DNA from: Bugula neritina
Taxonomy: Eukaryota; Bryozoa; Gymnolaemata; Cheilostomatida; Bugulidae
Assembly (NCBI GenBank): GCA_964035545.1
Contig: OZ037765.1
Span: 1,147,501 to 1,211,500, forward strand
Direction of reading: 5' to 3'
Length of the DNA stretch: 64,000 nt
Shown here: positions 61,501-64,000 of the stretch, in pieces
How positions within the stretch are numbered: the first letter of the stretch is position 1
Layout of the letters: the number at the start of each line of letters is the position of its first letter
The notes under the pieces: generated by a model
What the model was told of the DNA's origin: nothing
The model's input: the letters and a program-made list of their open reading frames with translations, nothing else
Database searches by the model: none
Program-made: the position numbers and the translations under genes

Positions 61501-63861
61501 AACCATTCAAATCATCCTTGCATTAGTAAGTATTTCAACAACTGCTGATATTGTACCACTTCTCTGATACCCTACGGGGTTCTACTGATAGAAAAGGGAT
61601 TTACTTTGTCAGCTACTATCTTCTGTCTCCTCTCGGGTCTGGAAGGGAGACCAATGACAGACTTGGCGGTTCCTTCGTAGAATGTGAGAGCTAGGGCTAT
61701 AGCGTCCTGGTGTCTATTCTCTCGTAGCAACACATCCAGCCTCTGAAAAAAGAGAGTTTGCTGTTTATAAAATTTAGAGATAATATGTTAGAGTAAACAT
61801 CACATAAACATGGAATAATGTGGTTAATAACATGACATGGAATAATAAATCATGAATGAACTATTATAATAACACTTTATATTAAAATAGAGAAAGTATC
61901 ACTAAACTATAAGATGCACGTACTGACCTATGACCTAATACATTATGTATAGTACATAGATTGACCTTTGACCTCAAACAACACACTCTATATAGACTGA
62001 CCTCTTGCCATGTTCGAGTTGTCATGACATGCACTGATTTCTTTCCCAGTACGAAAAGTTGAGATTTAAATGTCATCATTGAGTAGTAACAGGCGTGATC
62101 ACCAGCATACGACTGTAATATATATGTCATGTGTTGGCTATACACCAGCATACGACTGTAATATATATGACATGTGTTAACTATCCACCAGCATACGACT
62201 GTAATATATATGACATGTGTTAACTATAAACCAGCATAAGACTGTAATATATATGACACACTGTAATATATGCAACATTTTCAAATATTTTATTCACTTT
62301 TGTAACTTTTGAGCGTAAAACACTTGAGTGAATGAGTAGAGAGTGACTTGCTAAAACCCTTTATTCTCAAATTAACTTGCAACACTAAAAGTTGTCTGAT
62401 AAAATATCCATTCTAGATGCTGAGTTTGTATCTCTAAATTCTAGTACGTTGAATTCATACCAGAGCCGGGCTGACGTTGCCCCCAGTGGCCAGGCCCTTG
62501 AAGAAGCTGGTGCTGTATACGAACTGCATGTCACACATGTCCAGCACCTCTAGCTCCTCCCACGAGCGCACGTCCACCAGATGGATCTTCTCAGACGTGT
62601 CCATCACTGCCAAGGTCATCGAGTTGATCCACTAAACGAGTTTCACTTTTCTAATGAGTTCTTAGATTTTAATAAAAACTAGTCATAAATTTGATATAAC
62701 TAAATACTCATTGAAAAGGCAAATAAAAACTGGTTTATGTTTGCTATCTTACGATTGGTTAATAAATCAACCGTTGACAAGCTCTGTAAGATACAAGTGA
62801 ATACTCGAAATCCCTGATTCATCATAAATTCTTTTTTTCTAAATCCTTAACAGTTGATATCAGCTTGTATAATATTATATAATAATTCCATATTGAAATT
62901 ATTATATAATATTCTAGCCTAAATTTATTTTGTTCATAAATTTTAACAAACCTACTCCTAATTTATCTTTCATATAAAATTACTATTTTACCTATAACAA
63001 GAGTTTTATAAAATAGTGATAACAATGAGCCAACAACTGTAAACAAAACATCAATGTAATATAATATAATGCAATAATATTACAATGATATAATATAATA
63101 ATATAATAAAGACTCACACAGAAAGCACCAACTTTATAAGAGACTTCACTAGTCTGTAGTCTTTGAAACTCTACAGTCTTTGCACTCCGAATGATTGCCT
63201 GGAATACAGATAATTATCATATTATCTATAAAAGTTATTTTGTATTCTTATAAATTATTGAAATAATTATATTTGTACAATAATATGCATAATAAAACTT
63301 GAGTGTTTTAGATAAAAATACCAACTCAAGTCAAGAGAAAATTAGTTGAAATTATAATATATGATTTTGTGTAAAACAGTTGGAATTATCTTTCCTTTGT
63401 CTAAGAAACTACTAGGAAGCTATTAAAAAGCAATAAACTGAATATAGGCGTTATAATCTCGAATAACAATTGCACTGCTTATATATCCTAATACTAGTAA
63501 CACGTGTAACTAAGGTTGAAGTGAAAGGTTAAGATTCTAATGACATATATTTTCTATTGAACTTCCTATAAAATAGCAATACTGATAACTGAGCCACTAA
63601 TAGCCAATGATGCAACTTGACAAGGTACTAAGTTAGTTATACATTGATTTTTTAGATTGATTTAGATAGAATTATTCTTACTTGAAAAAAATGAAAAGTG
63701 GATTCTCTAGCCACAGCTAAAACTGGGTCAAACAGGGCGTCTTTTCCAGATATTTTGATTCCAGCATATATCCATGACAACAGAGGTAAACAATCTGCTT
63801 GCCCAGGCAACGGGAAAGAGAAGACAATCTTTACTTCTGGCCGTAAGTTGATCACAACTAC
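52566..63861 (-). CDS. VPS8: VPS8, CORVET complex subunit (C-terminal 1,087 residues)
   Basis: Rab5-binding CORVET tether for early endosome fusion; N-terminal exons lie beyond the window. Exons in order: 63861-63682, 63198-63118, 62631-62461, 62112-62002, 61742-61605, 61164-61072, 60730-60684, 60400-60178, 60075-59934, 59589-59428, 59112-59004, 58918-58759, 58336-58197, 58051-57877, 57556-57281, 56921-56832, 56533-56464, 56247-56150, 54585-54346, 53986-53820, 53636-53489, 53149-53096, 52946-52887, 52694-52566, all phase-compatible. The N-side propeller shows WINSMTLAVMDTSEKIHLVDVRS and FKGLATGGNVSPAL. The alpha-solenoid shows FYEGTAKSVIGLP, EYCLRLNR, LDFDTREFLNVMAL, LWFPLLDAVVEP. The C-terminal RING-H2 shows CAYC, CGHMFHEAC, CYLC. 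Human VPS8 is about 1,430 residues. Two 18-20-residue Ser/Asn/Gln-rich mini-exons (53149-53096, 52946-52887) follow the RING. Confidence 0.95.
54045..54240 (+). mobile_element. tRNA-derived SINE with conserved 3' domain
   Basis: Head with tggtctaggg (A box) and gggtttgagcc (B box). It is followed by ggggatgttaggaagagcat-ccagtcat and cctgtgccccat, which recall the GGGAAGGGCATCC...CTGTGCC module found at the 3' end of many animal SINEs and RTE-type LINEs (from memory). It sits in a VPS8 intron, antisense to the gene. Confidence 0.65.
54590..55850. repeat. 28-bp minisatellite before the VPS8 exon 19 acceptor
   Basis: About 45 copies of a 28-bp unit containing tatgttatattgaattatat. The array ends within about 15 bp of the acceptor (aacgcag) at 54586. 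Confidence 0.95.
56250..56450. repeat. ~30-bp tandem repeat in a VPS8 intron
   Basis: Units with gatatgacatcacagagtga fill the short intron from just after the donor to the acceptor of exon 18, whose ...tatcctgtag ending matches the repeat's tatcctg(c/t). Confidence 0.8.
57120..57280. repeat. CATGACA-type tandem repeat at VPS8 exon 15 donor
   Basis: Units tgacatgacacatgaca and gacagggcacatg abut the donor (gtgcttgtcacgtgccctg on the gene strand). Confidence 0.8.
58618..58735. repeat. ACTATTACTA tandem repeat
   Basis: Simple repeat in the VPS8 intron between exons 12 and 13. Confidence 0.85.
59625..59933. repeat. 25-bp minisatellite starting at VPS8 exon 9 donor
   Basis: About 12 copies of a 25-bp unit with ctagcatagactcagtacc. 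On the gene strand intron 9 starts gtactcagtctatgctagtc, that is, exactly one unit, and units are joined as ctg|gtactc or cag|gtactg, resembling donors. Confidence 0.9.
62097..62260. repeat. 41-bp minisatellite carrying the VPS8 exon 4 acceptor
   Basis: Four copies of a 41-bp unit, each holding accagcatacgactgtaat, which is on the gene strand the acceptor attacag plus the first bases of exon 4. The copy nearest the exon (62101-62119) is the one in frame with VPS8. Confidence 0.9.
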
Positions 63862-64000
63862 CTAAAATTAAAGACATTAATATTTTTCAAATTTAATTCT
63901 AAAACAGCTACTAATCATTATATTAACTATAAAAGCAATTAAAATAGTATATATTTATTATGCAGAGTTTTTTAAGACTAGTAAATTATTAAGTCAACAG

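Overview
The window is nuclear DNA of an invertebrate animal. It is AT-rich, and its genes are split into many short exons by GT-AG introns, mostly 60 to 1,000 bp long. SHC, MEK, XRCC4 and a TRIM-NHL protein fit a metazoan. The compact introns argue against a vertebrate. The phylum cannot be fixed from the sequence alone. All exon models below were built by hand from splice consensus, reading phase and similarity to known families. Exon borders may be off by a base or two.

Layout from left to right: (1) MAP2K1/2-type kinase (MEK), + strand, 898-8643, complete in 11 exons plus one alternative exon. (2) A TRIM-type ubiquitin ligase with RING, two B-boxes, coiled coil and an NHL-like propeller, - strand, 20381 down to 11507. 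It has a second, partly duplicated set of terminal exons at 10081-9569. A young gag-only LTR retrotransposon (15523-18187) sits in one of its introns. (3) A gene-poor stretch, 20.4-26.6 kb, holding tRNA-derived SINEs, simple repeats and a 344-bp MITE. (4) SHC adaptor (PTB-CH1-SH2), + strand, 26657-33113. (5) FAHD1 acylpyruvase, + strand, 33954-35653. (6) XRCC4, - strand, 40536-36600. It is head to head with (7) ZSWIM2, + strand, 41289-46752. (8) A C-terminal RING protein of unknown function, - strand, 51535-47550. (9) VPS8, the CORVET tethering subunit, - strand, from the right edge down to 52566, with the N-terminal part outside the window.

The genes do not form a pathway, although SHC and MEK both belong to receptor-tyrosine-kinase/Ras/ERK signalling and four genes encode RING proteins (TRIM-NHL, ZSWIM2, the unknown protein, VPS8).

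The most striking features are: a phase-compatible pair of apparently mutually exclusive exons in MEK; a pattern in which intronic minisatellites start at, end at or contain the splice site itself, seen in several unrelated genes; a TR-GAG-like non-autonomous LTR element with 128-bp LTRs that are nearly identical; and a tandem partial duplication of the propeller-encoding 3' end of the TRIM-NHL gene.
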